This document shows positions 35,521-48,726 of a stretch of DNA of 64,000 bases, piece after piece (position 1 is the stretch's first letter; each line of letters opens with the position of its first letter). The notes below the pieces were generated by a model that worked only from the letters and a program-made list of their open reading frames with translations, searched no databases and had not been told where the DNA came from. This DNA comes from Triatoma infestans (lineage: Eukaryota > Arthropoda > Insecta > Hemiptera > Reduviidae): the NCBI GenBank assembly GCA_011037195.1, contig JAAEAF010000128.1:310001-374000 (forward strand), read 5' to 3'. The translations under genes were made by a program, and so were the position numbers.

Positions 35521-38419
35521 ATGGAAAGTAAGTCTTAGGGAAAATTTCGTTTGAGGAAAAACTCAGTCTTGAAAAATCTCTCTCAAAAAAAAATGAGCTT
35601 AGCCAGCCGGACATATTGTTCAAGTATTCAAGAGCATAGTTTACTTTTGAATTAATGGCCAACTTTCCGGGGAGTCCAATTAATGATAAATGTACCATAA
35701 ATAAACAGCCAGATGCAGCGAAAAAACGTTTTATTAGTTACTTGGGCGGAAGCAGGTTCTGCGACTGAGGCTCCAATACATGGATGGATGGTTCAGATAC
35801 CTCAAGACTGACACTGTTCAGACAATCAACGATCAAGACCGTTGGCAGTCAATGTGTGTATCTGGGTTAAAGGACCAGCCCATATTTTGACTCTATGCGC
35901 AATAATCCCAATCATATTTATCGAATTAGTTAACCTAAAAAAAAAACAATTCAAATTTAGAAACGCTGCAAGTATTTCTAGATAATGGCATGTTTTATGC
36001 AATAAATCAAGATAACATGCACGAAATGTCCACACCTATTGATGTTAGGTAGTTTACAATTTTGAAGAATGTCAATGGTTGTAATACAAGTGACGTCATA
36101 CATCACGGTCATATTGAGTGACAAAACATATGACTGCAGCGGCCATGTTAAAACATACATCTGTAAATTATTTATTTATTATTCGACCATCTTCCTTTAA
36201 TTTAGAAGACAGTGAAAAGTGAGTTATTTTTTAATTTTCTGTTTGCTGACTTCATTATTTAGAATTTAAAAAGTTATTCTCCTAGTTTTCCCGACGATCC
36301 TTTTGTATCTGGTGGGAGCGTACAGGATGAAAAACTTTCCTTCCCCTAGATTGTTTGCCAAGAAAATAATTCATTTTTTAGTTAGGTATTTTTTTAAAAT
36401 ACTCCTGACAAGTGCGCTCTCTATTGTTCTCGCTTTGCGTAAAAGTCGGCCAGATTTTTTTTTTTTTAAATAATATATAACTACAAATTGCAGTGGTGCC
36501 AACTTCATCTTGTTTTGCTTTGGAGTTCTATTTCTTTCTTTTTTTAATTTCCAAACATAGGATTGCAGCGCTAATTCTTGTATTGAATTTTTTTTCATAG
36601 CAATTAAAATAAAAAACATGAAATGTTGAGCGGGGACACTCTAAATCTGTCAGATTATTTTATTTTATTCTATTTAATAATTATTAACGAACATAATTAA
36701 ATTTTATTTACCTCTGGAAATTATCTCAATACCTGTTATAATAATTATATAACAGATAGAATCTGGTCTGTAACATTCCACGAGTTTTTCCACTGGAATG
36801 TTTTATAATTCTCATTAACAAATTACTATAAACTAGGGATTTTTACTAAATGTATAAATATAAATTAACAGAGATTACATTTGTTGGATTTTTAGGACAT
36901 GAAATTTACATGAATGGAAGTATTAATATGAGGCCTAACTCCCCCCCCCCACTTTACCAAATTCAATATGTACGGGCAAAATGTTAAAAAAAAAGTGTTA
37001 GGCCTTTAGGTGTTTAATTAGTATGCGAATTTGAAGATAATCATTGGAACATTTTGCGAGAAAATAGAAAAACTGAAGAAAAAACCGACAGTAAAAATCG
37101 CACATCCTTAAACGGGTTTTCACTGAAACCTTCGTGTATGATGCGATGGTGATAAATAGACAAAAAAATGCTGTGCACTTATTGAAATAGGCTCCTTCAG
37201 ACTTGTTCGTTTATGTATTAGACCAACACTAGCAAGAATTGCAGTGATCGGCTGTAAAACAAAGGGATGGAACCCAATTTCCCTCTTTTTCGTGATTGGT
37301 AGAAGAGGACAGGGTTTATAAAACTACCGACGTGATAAGAACCTGAAGACCGCGTGATGAAGTTGACGCGACGACCTGCGGTTCCAATTTAAAAAGTTTG
37401 CAGTCGATCCAAAATAAGTTCCTAAGATTTGACTCTAATTCATTCAGCTACATGAAAATAGCTACTATTTTTCATTCTCCAACTGGTGGTCACCCATTAC
37501 AGATTGCAATATCAAAATTGCCGCTTCCTTCTTTGAAAACTTAGTCCACTATCGCAATAGTCAATGCAGAAATAGTGCAAATTACAATAGTGAATGTCGT
37601 TAAACAATGCAATAAAAGCAGGCATTGTTTAAACTTTTTAGTGCCCATCAAAGTTATTACTTGTACGGAACGATAGGGTTTTTATTCATCTTTTTGCCAA
37701 AATAAAGATGTCATAACTAAACCTGTAGCAATGTAAGGAAGTATGAGGAAAAAGCTAATGCTGGTGATAATGATGTATATTCCTATGTATTTTTAAATAA
37801 AGTCATTTTTCTGCAACCGTTTAATAATGTTAATAAATGGTATCAATAACAGTTGAGTAATGTAAAAGTTATTTCCTATCGTTTTCGTTTAGTATTTATT
37901 TCACTTTTCAAGTTAACAATTCAAAAAATAATTATGTATTTATCTTAATAAATTCTTTAAATACTTTAAACTAAAATAACCTTTCGTAAGGTAACCTCTA
38001 TACTTCATTAAATAATCCTCAAGGAGTAGCACCAACAAGTGCAAGGAGAATGCCCGCAAGCAGTGAATCTAATAATTTCACTATTTGTAGTAATAAAACT
38101 GAAAACAACTAGAACCTTTAATTTCAAATGCCAATAATTGTACAGTAACAATATATATTTATAACAAATAATATTGAAACTGTATGCATTTCAATGGTTT
38201 TCAATAAAAATATGCTTACTTCATTTTCACACCATTCTATATAATAAGAATGCTCACTTTCTCTTACTCCTAGTAATTTTTACATTGTAATGACGGTTGC
38301 AGAAAAAATTTAATATTGTACACATGAATGAAATGATTTTTACAGCTCCCGTAATCCTTCGCGCGAGCGTGTAAAAGAGCCATTTTGTTCACTTGTACAA
38401 TAAAGAACTATTATCTGTC

Positions 38420-38660
38420 TGTTGCGGTGGTTGGTTCCGTAGAGCTGGAAAGCATCAGAGACATTTTCCGTGGTAGCTTGCTTCATTTTGTGCTCAGAGT
38501 CAGTGCATAAACTGAATTTGCTCTGTGCAAGTCTGTGTTATCACACTGCCTGACAAACGCATCCTAAAGATGGGCGAACGCCCGAAACCGGTCGATGACC
38601 ACAAAATGAAGCAGGCTACCACTGAAAATGTCTCAAATATTATCAGTCTGTTTGATGTAA
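38420..38660. mobile_element. Hairpin (foldback, MITE-like) element
   Basis: 38458-38492 and 38600-38634 are imperfect reverse complements (GACATTTTCCGTGGTAGC versus GCTACCACTGAAAATGTC). The right arm carries CCGAAACCGGTCGATGACCA next to GATGGGCGAACG. The inner part TCTGTGTTATCACACTGCCT also occurs in the copy at 48727. No coding sequence. A related scrap (GGTTCCGCAGAGCTGGAAAC) is at 39472-39491. Confidence 0.65.
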
Positions 38661-40439
38661 TTACTGGTCACTTTGCAGTCTGATTACAATATAAAATGAG
38701 CTAAAACAATCATTTGCAAACAATGACAAACGTACCTGTTATTTACCAAAAATAGATCAAAGTAGAATCGCAAATTACAGAAATCATGCTTTAGTTGGAT
38801 TAGATTGAAAATTGTTAACAATGGGCTCAGATGGCTTAAGCCACCGAATACGAAATTACGAATTATATTAAGTATGCGACTATTAACCTGGCCGAACAAG
38901 GTACTCGTGTAGCTTTAGAGAGGTTAAAACATGCAGTAGAGAGGTCAAATCGATATAAAAGTGAACACTATATGCAATCTCGATTATTTTTTTTTTTTTT
39001 TAAATTGCGAGTCTAGTAAGTGAAATTATACTTTATACTTCCAAAGTTTTATGAAAAATCGCACAAATTTTCTAATAACAAGCTCTTTGCTATGTTTGTT
39101 TTAGACCATGTTTGCTATGTTTAATATTGATCAATATTAATTAAAAATTAAAACATTCAAAAATAACATAAAGAAATTTTAAATTAACTTAAATATATGA
39201 AAAAAACAATTTTCACCACAGACCTTTATGAAAAATAAAAATAGACATTTTTCTAAAACACCAAAGCACATGGCACATTCACCTAAACATAACGAATGAT
39301 GATGATATTTTAATAAAGTATAAAACAATTGTACAAAAAACAATAAAATTAAAAAGTATAATGAATAAAATCAGTTTTATATGACACCTTGTAATGAAAT
39401 CTACAAAAAAATTGTTTAAACAAAACCGACATGGAATAACCAAAAAGTTATTTTCTAAAAAAAGCATATATGGTTCCGCAGAGCTGGAAACTAATACTAA
39501 TAAAAAATACAAAACTTAATTGTGACTTAAAATAAATAAAGGTTGGTATTTTTATATAAACAAGCTTTTTTGGACATAAAAAACTTATGTATTTCTTTAA
39601 CATGTACAAATTGTTCAATTTTTCAAAGATGCAATCCATTTTGTTAAAAAAAATTCTTTTTAATGTTATTACAATTAATACAATGTTTATGTATACTTTT
39701 TCTTGTAATGCAGAAAAAAAATCTCTCGAAAATGACTAAGGATGTCGAAACGTACAGGTACAAAAAACGAATGTAAAAAAATAAAAATAAAAAAATTTAT
39801 AAAAAGTCTGAAAAAAATTTCTTTTACAAATCATTTCTACACAACAAGATTTGAATTGAAAAAGAAACTAAAAACTATATATTTCTCCATTTTGATGCAG
39901 TAGATATAAGAACATTGGAGTTTATCTAGACTATTTGAATCCGACATTAAAATGTAATTGACATTTACTATATTAAAAGTCAAAAGTTTGGCACAGTTTA
40001 ACACGTGTCTAATATGTTGTCAAATATATAGTTTTTAAAAGTTCAATAAATGTCAAATTTACACCAAAGTAAAATTTTTCTGGAAGTAATTACGTATATT
40101 AGAATTGTCAGTGTTGCGGGCAAACAATGCACCTTAAAGTCACTGTAGACCATCAATTTATCTTGTCTGATGTTAGGATGGGAAATAAATCACTGTATAG
40201 CCAAAATGTTTTTCTTAGTCTGTAACCAGAAAATATCGTAGTGTATCAGAGGAGTTCAAAACTGAAGTTTCGTTGGAAATGCATTTTTTTTTTTATGACC
40301 ATAAACAAAATCTGATATTTCTTCAAAATTAGATCTTACTTAAACAACGTTTAGTTGCCCTTTATATTTCATACATAAATAAAATAAAGTTTCATATAAA
40401 TAAATAATGTCAGACATCCGTTAATCTCAGAATTTCAAG

Positions 40440-40850
40440 AAAAAATGTTACAGTAGCAGTTCCTCCTAAAGCTTCCCAAAAATAATTTGTCTCCGTATAA
40501 ATGCTTCAAATAAAAATGTTCGGTTAGCACATCAAGTTTAAAACCAAATCGTTGGCGATCTCGTTATCAAGAAAAATCGCAAAATCCTTAGTGAAGATGT
40601 TCGTTAATATTCCACCTTTGGGTGATGGATTTTTACTAGGAATTTCCTGGCAGAAACCCTTAGCCCTAAATTTATCATTCGTTTAAAAAATACTTTTCTT
40701 ACTTAGGGGACTATGTTTCTCCTGGGGGACTGAAGGTACTCCGGGGATATTTGCTGTGAAAATTCCATATTGAAAATTTGACTCGTTAGTTTGAATAGTT
40801 CCTCTTACAGTCGTAAGAAAAAGTAAGTTGGTCGCAAAATAATAGGTCAT
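40440..40850 (-). repeat. Dispersed repeat family A, diverged copy
   Basis: It ends CATATTGAAAATTTGACTCG followed by AGTTCCTCTTACAGTCGTAA, matching the reverse-oriented terminus of the family. The rest is diverged. Confidence 0.45.
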
Positions 40851-41457
40851 TTTGCTGATGCCCCACAATTAATGAAAAACCTAAAATAAGCTTCCTTAAT
40901 CTTCCTGTTTATTAATTGTGAAAAAAAAAAACAACTTGTTTGATTGTTGCAAAAGTTGCTGCCCAAACAAAGGACAGGTGGGACAAAAAACCATAGATTA
41001 ACCTTAGAAGCGGCATTTCAACATATAATTTATCAACTATGTAATATAATTCTGCCTTAAAAAGGCCTCGGCTGCATAAATTATTTCTATGTTTGTAATT
41101 AAACATGGGATTTCTATTCATTGTCTTGTGACAATTTAATTACGTTTCTGTTAAGAAAACATAAGTAATTATTTTAGGTCGGAACCAACAAAAAAGATAC
41201 ACCTCATATTATTCATTATGTAATATTAAAGCTGAAAACAGAGGCGTGGCCTCTTGTATCTTATTTAATAATATTATTTTAATTATACTAGAACCATTGG
41301 CATACAATTGAAAATTATCATATCAAATGAACGCTCGTTTTTTTAACAAAATAAAAACATTAAATATTTAAAAGTCAAAATCTATGCAAGATTTATTTAT
41401 TTAATGTCATCTGTCATAATAAATAGATAGATAGGTAGAATTACAATCCACCACAGT

Positions 41458-41606
41458 AGATATTATTAGGTGGTTCTGGCGGCAAAATTTCTGAGCCCCA
41501 GGCACTTATGAATTTACGCCCGAAGGCAGGGGTCTGGCGCGCGGCTACAAAATTACGATGAGACCCCCATCTGATTTTTAACCAGGGGAAAAAAAATATT
41601 TTTGAG
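41458..41606. repeat. Left terminal inverted repeat of the foldback element
   Basis: Outer end AGATATTATTAGGTGG, with near-perfect complement at the right end down to the CCAGGGGAAAAAAAATATT stretch. The flanking base context (CACCACAGT left, CACCACTGT near the right end) hints at but does not prove a target duplication. Confidence 0.85.
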
Positions 41607-44600
41607 CCGGGAGATGGCATGCGAGGCATGCGGCTATGTTTTATAATATTTAGCTAGAAACATTCTAAGGACTGTAATATTGTTTTTGAGCCGGGAGATG
41701 ATACACACGACATGCGGCTATGTTTTATAATATATAGCTACAAAAATTAAATATATTATCATCTAATACTATGAATCAAGACTATGTTTTTTTTATGTAA
41801 TGTTAGAAATATTCTAAGGACTTTATTATCATTTTTGAGCCGCGAGATGACATACAAGACTAGCGCTAATATTTTATAAAATTTAGCTAAAGACTTTAAT
41901 ATTTTTTGATATTTTGTTCATGTTTAAATTATGTTTACACTTATAATATTTTAGATAAACACATTCTAAGGACTTTAATACTGATTTTGAGCCGTGATAT
42001 GTCATCCAAGTCTAGGGCTAATATTTTATAATATTTAGCTACAAACATTAAATAAATTATCATTCAATACTATGAATAAAGACTTTAATATTTTTTGATA
42101 TTTTGTTCATGTTTAAATTATGTTTACACTTATAATATTTAGCTAAACACATTCTAAGGACTTTAACATTGTTTTTGAGCCGTAAGATGGCATACAAGAC
42201 TAGGGCTAAGTTTTTATAATATTTAGCTTGAAACATGTTAAGGACTGTAATATTGTTTTTGAGCCGTGAGATGACATCCACCTCGAGGGCTAAGTGGTTA
42301 TAATATTTAGCTAAGGACTTTAATAATTTCTGATATTATCATACAATACGATGAACAAATGCTTTGTGTTTTTTAGGTATTGTTAGACTATACTATGAAC
42401 AAAGACTTTGATTTTTTTATGTATTGTTCTAAGGACTTTAATATTTTTGTTAAGGCGTGAGATGACATCCCAGGACTAGGGCCAAATATATTATCATCCA
42501 ATACCATAAACAAAGACTTTGTTTTTATTATGTATTCTTGGAAACATTCTACGGACTGTAATATTTTTCTTGAGCCGTGAGATGCATCCAAGACTATGTT
42601 TTTATAATATATAGCTAAACACATTTTAAGCAGTTTAATATTGTTATTCAGCCGTGAGATGTGAGATCCAAGTCGGGGGCTAAGTTTTTATAATATTTAG
42701 CTAGAAACATTAAATATATTATCATCCAATACTATGAACAAAGACATTGTTTTTTTATTTATAGTTAGATACAATATTTAGCTAAACACATTTTAAGGAC
42801 TTTCATATTTTTTTTGAGCCGTGAGATGACATACCAGGACTGGGCTAAGTTTTTATAATATTTAGCAACAAACATTAAATATATTATCATCCTATACTAT
42901 GAATAAAGGCTTTGTTTTTTTAAGTCGAAGGCTAAGTTTTTATAATATTTAGCTAGAGACATTAAATATATTATCATCCAATACTATGAACAAAGACTGT
43001 GTTTTTTTTATTTATAGTTAGATACCATATTTAGCTAGTGAATACCATATTCATAGTATTAGATGATAATATATTTAATGTTTGTAGCTAAATATTATAA
43101 AAACATAGCCCCAGTCTTGGATGCATCTCACGGTTCAACAAAAAAATTACAGTCCTTAGAATGTTTCTAACAATACATAAAAAAAACAAAAAGTCTTTGT
43201 TCATAGTGTTGGATGATAATATATTTAATGTTTATAGCTAAATATTATGAAAACTTAGCCCTAGTCTTGGATACGTAAAAAACAAACAAAGTCTTTATTC
43301 ATAGTATTCGATAATAATATATTTAATGTTTCTAGCTAAATTTTACACAACTTAGCAGCATGTCCTGTATGTCATCTCACGGCTCAAAACAATATTAAAG
43401 TCCTTAGAATGTGTTTAGCTAAATTTTATAATTTTTAACATAATTTAATTTAAACAGTAACATATTTTATTTAAACACAAACATAAAATACACAAAGTAT
43501 TTGTTCATCGTATTGTATGATAATATAGTTGGACCTAGTCCTAGGATGTCATCTCACGACTCAAAAACAATATTAAAGTCCTTAGAATGTTTCTAATAAT
43601 ACATAAAAAAAAAACAAAGTCTTTATTCATAGTATTGAATGATAATTTATTTAATGTTTGTAGCTAAATATTATAACATATTTGCCCTAGTCTTGTATGT
43701 CAACTCACGAAATATTATAAGTGTAAAGATAATTTAATTTAAACATGAACAAAATACATAAAAATTCACAAAGCATTTGTTCATCGTATTGGATGATAAT
43801 ATATTTAATGTTTCTAGCTGAATATTATAAAATCTTCGCCCTAGTCTTGAATGTCATCTCACGGCTCAAAAACAATATTAAAGTCCTTAGAATGTTTCTA
43901 GCTAAATATTATAATAACTTAGCCCCCTCGATGTCATCTCACAGCTCAACAGAAATATTAAAGTCCTTAGAATGTTTCTAACAATACATAAAAAAGACAC
44001 AAAGTCTTTATTCATAGTCTTAGAATGTTTCTAACAATACATAAAAAAAACACAAAGTCTTTATTCATAGTATATGATAATATATTTAATGTTTCTAGCT
44101 AAATATTATAAAAAATTAGCCCTCAACTTGCATTTCATCTCACGGCTAAAAAACAATATTAAAGTTCTTAGAATGTTTCTAACAATACATACAAAAAAAT
44201 CAAAGTCTTTATTCATAGAATAGGATGATAATATATTTAGCCGCCTAGTCTAGGATGTCATCTCACGGCTCAAAAGCAATATTATGGTCCTTAGAGTGTT
44301 TCTAGCTAAATATTATAGGTGTAAACATAATTTAATTTAAACATAAAAACACGAAGTATTTGTTCATCCCATTGTATGATAATATCAAAAAATATTAAAG
44401 TGCTTAGCTAAATATTATAAAATATTAGCCCCAGTCTTGTATGTTATCTCCCGGCTCAAAATCAATATTAAAGTCCTTAGAATGTTTCTAGCTAAATATT
44501 ATAAGTATAAACATAATTTAATTTAAACATGAACATAAACATAAAAAACACAAGTATTTGTTCATCGTATTGTATGATAATATATTTATTTTTTCTAGCT

Positions 44601-46483
44601 AAATATTATAAAAACTTAGCCCTAGTCCTGGTATGTAATCTCACGGCTCAAAAACAATATGAAAGTCCTTAAAATGTGTTTAGCTAAATATTGTATCTAA
44701 CTATAAATTAAAAAAACAATGTGTTTGTTCATAGTATTGGATGATAATATATTTAATGTTTGTAGCTAAACATTATAAAAACTTAGCCCTCGACTTAAAA
44801 AAAACAAAGGCTTTATTCATAGTATAGGATGATAATATATTTAATGTTTGTAGCTAAATATTATAAAAACTTTGTCCCAGTCCTGGTATGTGATCTCACG
44901 GCTCAAAAACAATATGAGAGTCCTTAAAATGTGTTTAGCTAAATATTGTATCTAACTATAAATAAAAAAACGAAGTCTTTGTTCATAGTATTGGATGATA
45001 ATATATTTAATGTTTCTAGCTAAATATTATAAAAACTTAGCCCTCGACTTAAAAAAAAACAAAGTCTTTATTCATAGTATAGGATGATAATATATTTAAT
45101 GTTTGTTGCTAAATATTATAAAAACTTAGCCCCCGACTTGGATGTCACATCTCACGGCTAAAAAACAATATTAAACTGCTTAAAATGTGTTTAGCTATAT
45201 ATTATAAAAACATAGTCTTGGATGCATCTCACGGCTCAAGAAAAATATTACAGTCCGTAGAATGTTTCCAACAATACATAATAAAAACAAAGTCTTTGTT
45301 TATGGTATTGGATGATAATATATTTGGCCCTAGTCCTGGGATGTCATCTCACGCCTTAACAAAAATATTAAAGTCCTTAGAATGTCCTTAGAACAATACA
45401 TAAAAAAATCAAAGTCTTTGTTCATAGTATAGTCTAACAATACCTAAAAAACACAAAGCATTTGTTCATCGTATTGTATGATAATATCAGAAAATTATTA
45501 AAGTCCTTAGCTAAATATTATAACCACTTAGCCCTCGAGGTGGATGTCATCTCACGGCTCAAAAACAATATTACAGTCCTTAACATGTTTCAAGCTAAAT
45601 ATTATAAAAACTTAGCCCTAGTCTTGTATGCCATCTTAGGGCTCAAAAACAATGTTAAAGTCCTTAGAATGTGTTTAGCTAAATATTATAAGTGTAAACA
45701 TAATTTAAACATGAACAAAATATCAAAAAATATTAAAGTGTTTAGCTAAATATTATAAAATATTAGCCCTCGACTTGGAAGACATCTCACTGCTCGAAAA
45801 CAATGTTAAAGTCCTTACAATGTGTTTATCTAAAATATTATAAGTGAAAACATGAATAGAATCCATAAAAATACACAAAGTATTGAATATCAAAAAATAT
45901 TAAAGTCCTTAGCTAAATATTATAAAATGTTTGCTCACGACTTGGAAGCCATCTCGCGGCTCAAAAACAATACTACAGTCCTTAGAATGTGTTTAGCTAA
46001 AATATTATAAGTGTAAACATGAACAAAATATCAAAAAATATTGTCTTTATTCATAGTATTGAATGATAATTTATTTAATGTTTGTAGCTAAATATTATAA
46101 AATATTAGCCATAGACTTGGATGACATCTCACGGCTCAAAATCAGTATTAAAGTCCTTAGAATGTGTTTATCTAAAATATTATAAGTGTAAACATAATTT
46201 AAACATGAACAAAATATCAAAAAATATTAAAGTCTTTAGCTAAATTTTATAAAATATTAGCGCTAGTCTTGTATGTCATCTCGCGGCTCAAAAATGATAA
46301 TAAAGTCCTTAGAATATTTCTAACAATACATAAAAAAAACATAGTCTTTATTCATAGTATTAGATGATAATATATTTAATTTTTGTAGCTAAATATTATA
46401 AAACATAGCCGCATGTCGTGTGTATCATCACCCGGCTCAAAAACAATATTACAGTCCTTAGAATGTTTCTAGCTAAATATTAT

Positions 46484-46633
46484 AAAATATTTTTTTTCCC
46501 TGGTTAAAAATCAGATGGGGGTCTCATCGTAATTTTGTAGGCGCGCGCCAGACCCCTGCCTTCGGGCGTAAATTCATAAGTGCCTGGGGCTGGGGCTCAG
46601 AAATTTTGCCGCCAGAACCACCTAATAATATCT
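46484..46633. repeat. Right terminal inverted repeat of the foldback element
   Basis: Ends CCACCTAATAATATCT. It differs from the left end by a few bases, including an extra GGGGCT repeat near 46588. Confidence 0.85.
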
Positions 46634-48244
46634 CCTCACCACTGTTGAACATCTGCAATAAAAAAAGCAGAAGAAATCAGATGTCACTCGATATTGTGCA
46701 AAGTTTAGTTTTTTTTATTAGAGTACTTGTCCAAATCTGTGGATCGATTTCGGACTAGCTTGGCCCATAATCGATCGAGCGACAGGTAAGCTGCAGTGAA
46801 TCATATATTTCCATTGCCACACTCATGATTCAATCGGAAAAATATTCAACTTTTTTGTGAATTGACAATAAGATTATTTTCAGAACTGCAAATTCTGTGC
46901 TGCTTACTTGACGAGATCGCAAGTAATTAATAAAACAATTATCCCAGCAACTGCTCAATAATACTGCAATAACAATTTTATGATATTCAGGAATAAACAG
47001 CAAATAAAACAGTAAATAAATGCAAAAAATTTCCAAAAGGAGAGGAACAGATAATAAAATTACATTGTTGCAATTATAGATTTTGCATCACTCATATACT
47101 CTCGTATCCTCAACATTTCACATCCAAAATCCATCCGTCTAATGTATCGAAATTTTGTAGGACACCTTATACTAAAATGAAGATACTAAACCTGTAATGG
47201 TTTTGTTGGTGAAATGTATGAACACCCTAAACTCACAAATTATATATTTACCATTTTACTGGTAAAGAGAGAAGAGTGTATAGAGCGAGTAGAGAGTGAT
47301 GATGGTTGGTTGGTAGCACGATGATGTAGAAAGTGTACTGTTGATGTTGTGAGTCGCTTGAAGAATAATGTGTCAGAACTCTTGCTTGTTTTAATAGTGG
47401 TGAGCTAATAGCACGGTTAGCAAAGTGAATCTTTCAAGGTTGAGGTTTATGTAGCGACTGATGTTTTTTCTTTAGAGTTGGACACGGATTGTTGGAAAGA
47501 CTCTCTGTTGGAGACTGAACTCTCTTCAAGGTAGAATTTGTTACTTACTGTAGGCCCCACTGATTACTGTAGGTCAGCCTACTTTCAGTTTCCGCTACTG
47601 ACATTCACTTTCTCTTGCCGCTAGTGACAAGCTTCTGAGAGAGATTGGGTGTCATGGTTGAAGCCCATTCGCCAATACATCGCATTGGGCTTGGTTGAAG
47701 TGCGCTTGCTAACGCGATGCTTACCTTTGATGTGGTGAAATTCAGATTAGCTTTCGTCAGTGGCATTTGTAACTCAAAATTTGACATTAGCTGTCGGAAT
47801 ATAAACATTTGCTTTCTTAAAATACGTACAAAAAACGACCATAACTGGAATGATGAACAGTATAAAGTAGAAAATTTTTGCAGGCTCTATGTATATTGTG
47901 TCGAGTAGGAGGAGTCAGCATCAAGTATAGCTCATGTTATTAGGGATAAATTTAGTAATTAAAAGAGAGCACGCTTGTATCGACTGCTCTACGCTCTTCT
48001 CCGTCCGGCTAAAAATTGGTCACGTCTGAATGATTCCTTCAAACATTAGTACTAACCGGACTGTAAAGACTGCTTACTACCTTACAGGCTACCACCAAAC
48101 CTGACGATGTATATGTAAGTATCGTTGAAAAACAACACCCAGTAAGTTGGTGAAGTAAGATATGACCAATGTTTTATAAAGATGTAATTTAGAAATGAAA
48201 AATACTGAAGAGTCTTGTTGAAGAGTATATAATAGCAAGCTGAC

Positions 48245-48293
48245 CTGCAATAGTAGCTGTATGTATGAATAGCAGAGCGACCCAAAGTACCAT
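48245..48293 (-). CDS. First coding exon of a secreted/membrane FN3 protein (signal peptide)
   Basis: The frame encodes MVLWVALLFIHTATIA plus the first base of a glycine codon, which is a typical signal peptide: short start, hydrophobic core, small residues at the end. The ATG is at 48293-48291 on the minus strand with G at -3 and G at +4, a good initiation context. The exon ends CAG|GTCAGC at 48245/48244 in phase 1. The next candidate exon (34074-34209) begins in phase 1, and the joined codon is GGA (Gly), giving TIA-G-SMPAGG, a plausible cleavage region. The exon reaches upstream to a 3' splice site at 48405. The frame stays open from there, so a longer N-terminus starting in an upstream exon cannot be excluded; the signal peptide makes the 48293 start the better choice. 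The 14-kb gap to the next exon makes this the least certain link. Confidence 0.7.
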
Positions 48294-48404
48294 AGCTAGA
48301 GGGGCGAGCCGTGATCGGCGATGTATGACCTGGCTGGGGGACTTGCTGGCCTCGCTGTCCGTGGGGTCTCCCTCCCCCGCACTAACATTCCAACTACCAA
48401 GTAT
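48294..48404 (-). other. 5' UTR part of the signal-peptide exon
   Basis: On the minus strand a pyrimidine/T-rich stretch ending TTTGTTGTTGCAG (AG at 48406-48405) is a good 3' splice site. It implies at least one upstream non-coding exon at higher coordinates. The 111 bases down to the ATG are notably GC-richer than the surrounding intron sequence. They are open in the coding frame (SQVIHRRSRLAPLA just before the Met), so this could instead be coding if an upstream exon supplies a start. Confidence 0.55.
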
Positions 48405-48726
48405 CTGCAACAACAAACCACACACACATTAATCAGAACATCATGTTGTAATAAAAAAAAAACATGACTTTTTGTTAATTTGGATGAATAGAATTTTAAA
48501 ATCTGAGAGATTTTCTTTAAACATGCAAACATTTTTATTCAGTTGTCTTAACAAAAATATAGAGGTGCTGGTAATAGGAAAGGGGCGGTGGCGGTTAGCC
48601 TCGTGACAGGTAGTAACTTGATGTAGATGTAGTTATAGATGTGAAAGTAAATGTGGATGTAATGCAGATTTTGACGAAGATATTGATCTAGAAGTGGATA
48701 TAGTTAAGGCCAAGTAATTGTACAGG
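48405..48726. other. Intron or upstream sequence and cryptic simple repeat
   Basis: 48610-48710 is a degenerate GATGTAGTTGTGGATGTA-type simple repeat that resumes at 49006-49150, on the other side of the hairpin element. No gene seen. Confidence 0.5.

Larger units (their letters stand above)
41458..46633. mobile_element. 5.2-kb foldback element with asymmetric inverted arms
   Basis: The outer about 150 bp at 41458-41606 (starting AGATATTATTAGGTGGTTCT) is the reverse complement of about 46484-46633, including the otherwise GC-rich CAGACCCCTGCCTTCGGGCG. Inside, both arms are built of diverged repeats of roughly 80-200 bp with landmarks GAGCCGTGAGATGACATCC, TATAATATTTAGCTA, CATTAAATATATTATCATCC and ACTATGAACAAAGACTTTG. 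About ten units run forward in 41600-43035 and about twenty run in the reverse sense in 43050-46480. Orientation flips near 43035-43055. No transposase frame is present, so it is non-autonomous, like foldback/Galileo-type elements with long internally repetitive inverted ends. Small open frames inside are repeats of one another. Confidence 0.85.
34210..48244 (-). other. Intron 1 of the FN3 gene (about 14.0 kb)
   Basis: It lies between the signal-peptide exon and the first FN3 exon. Contents are an RTE-like fragment (35100-35520), a hairpin element (38420-38660) and the large foldback element (41458-46633). 35530-38410, 38670-40430 and 46640-48240 hold no recognised gene. 47240-47720 is visibly less AT-rich than its surroundings but has no supported coding frame. 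Confidence 0.55.

Noticed and set aside
42060..45749. Several open frames with similar proteins (e.g. 42060-42281, 43745-43981, 45185-45391, 45462-45749)
   Set aside because: They resemble each other only because they read the same internal repeat of the foldback element.
41449..46644. A 9-bp target duplication (CACCACAGT / CACCACTGT) for the foldback element
   Set aside because: There are two mismatches and the right copy is offset by three bases from the apparent end; left as a hint only.
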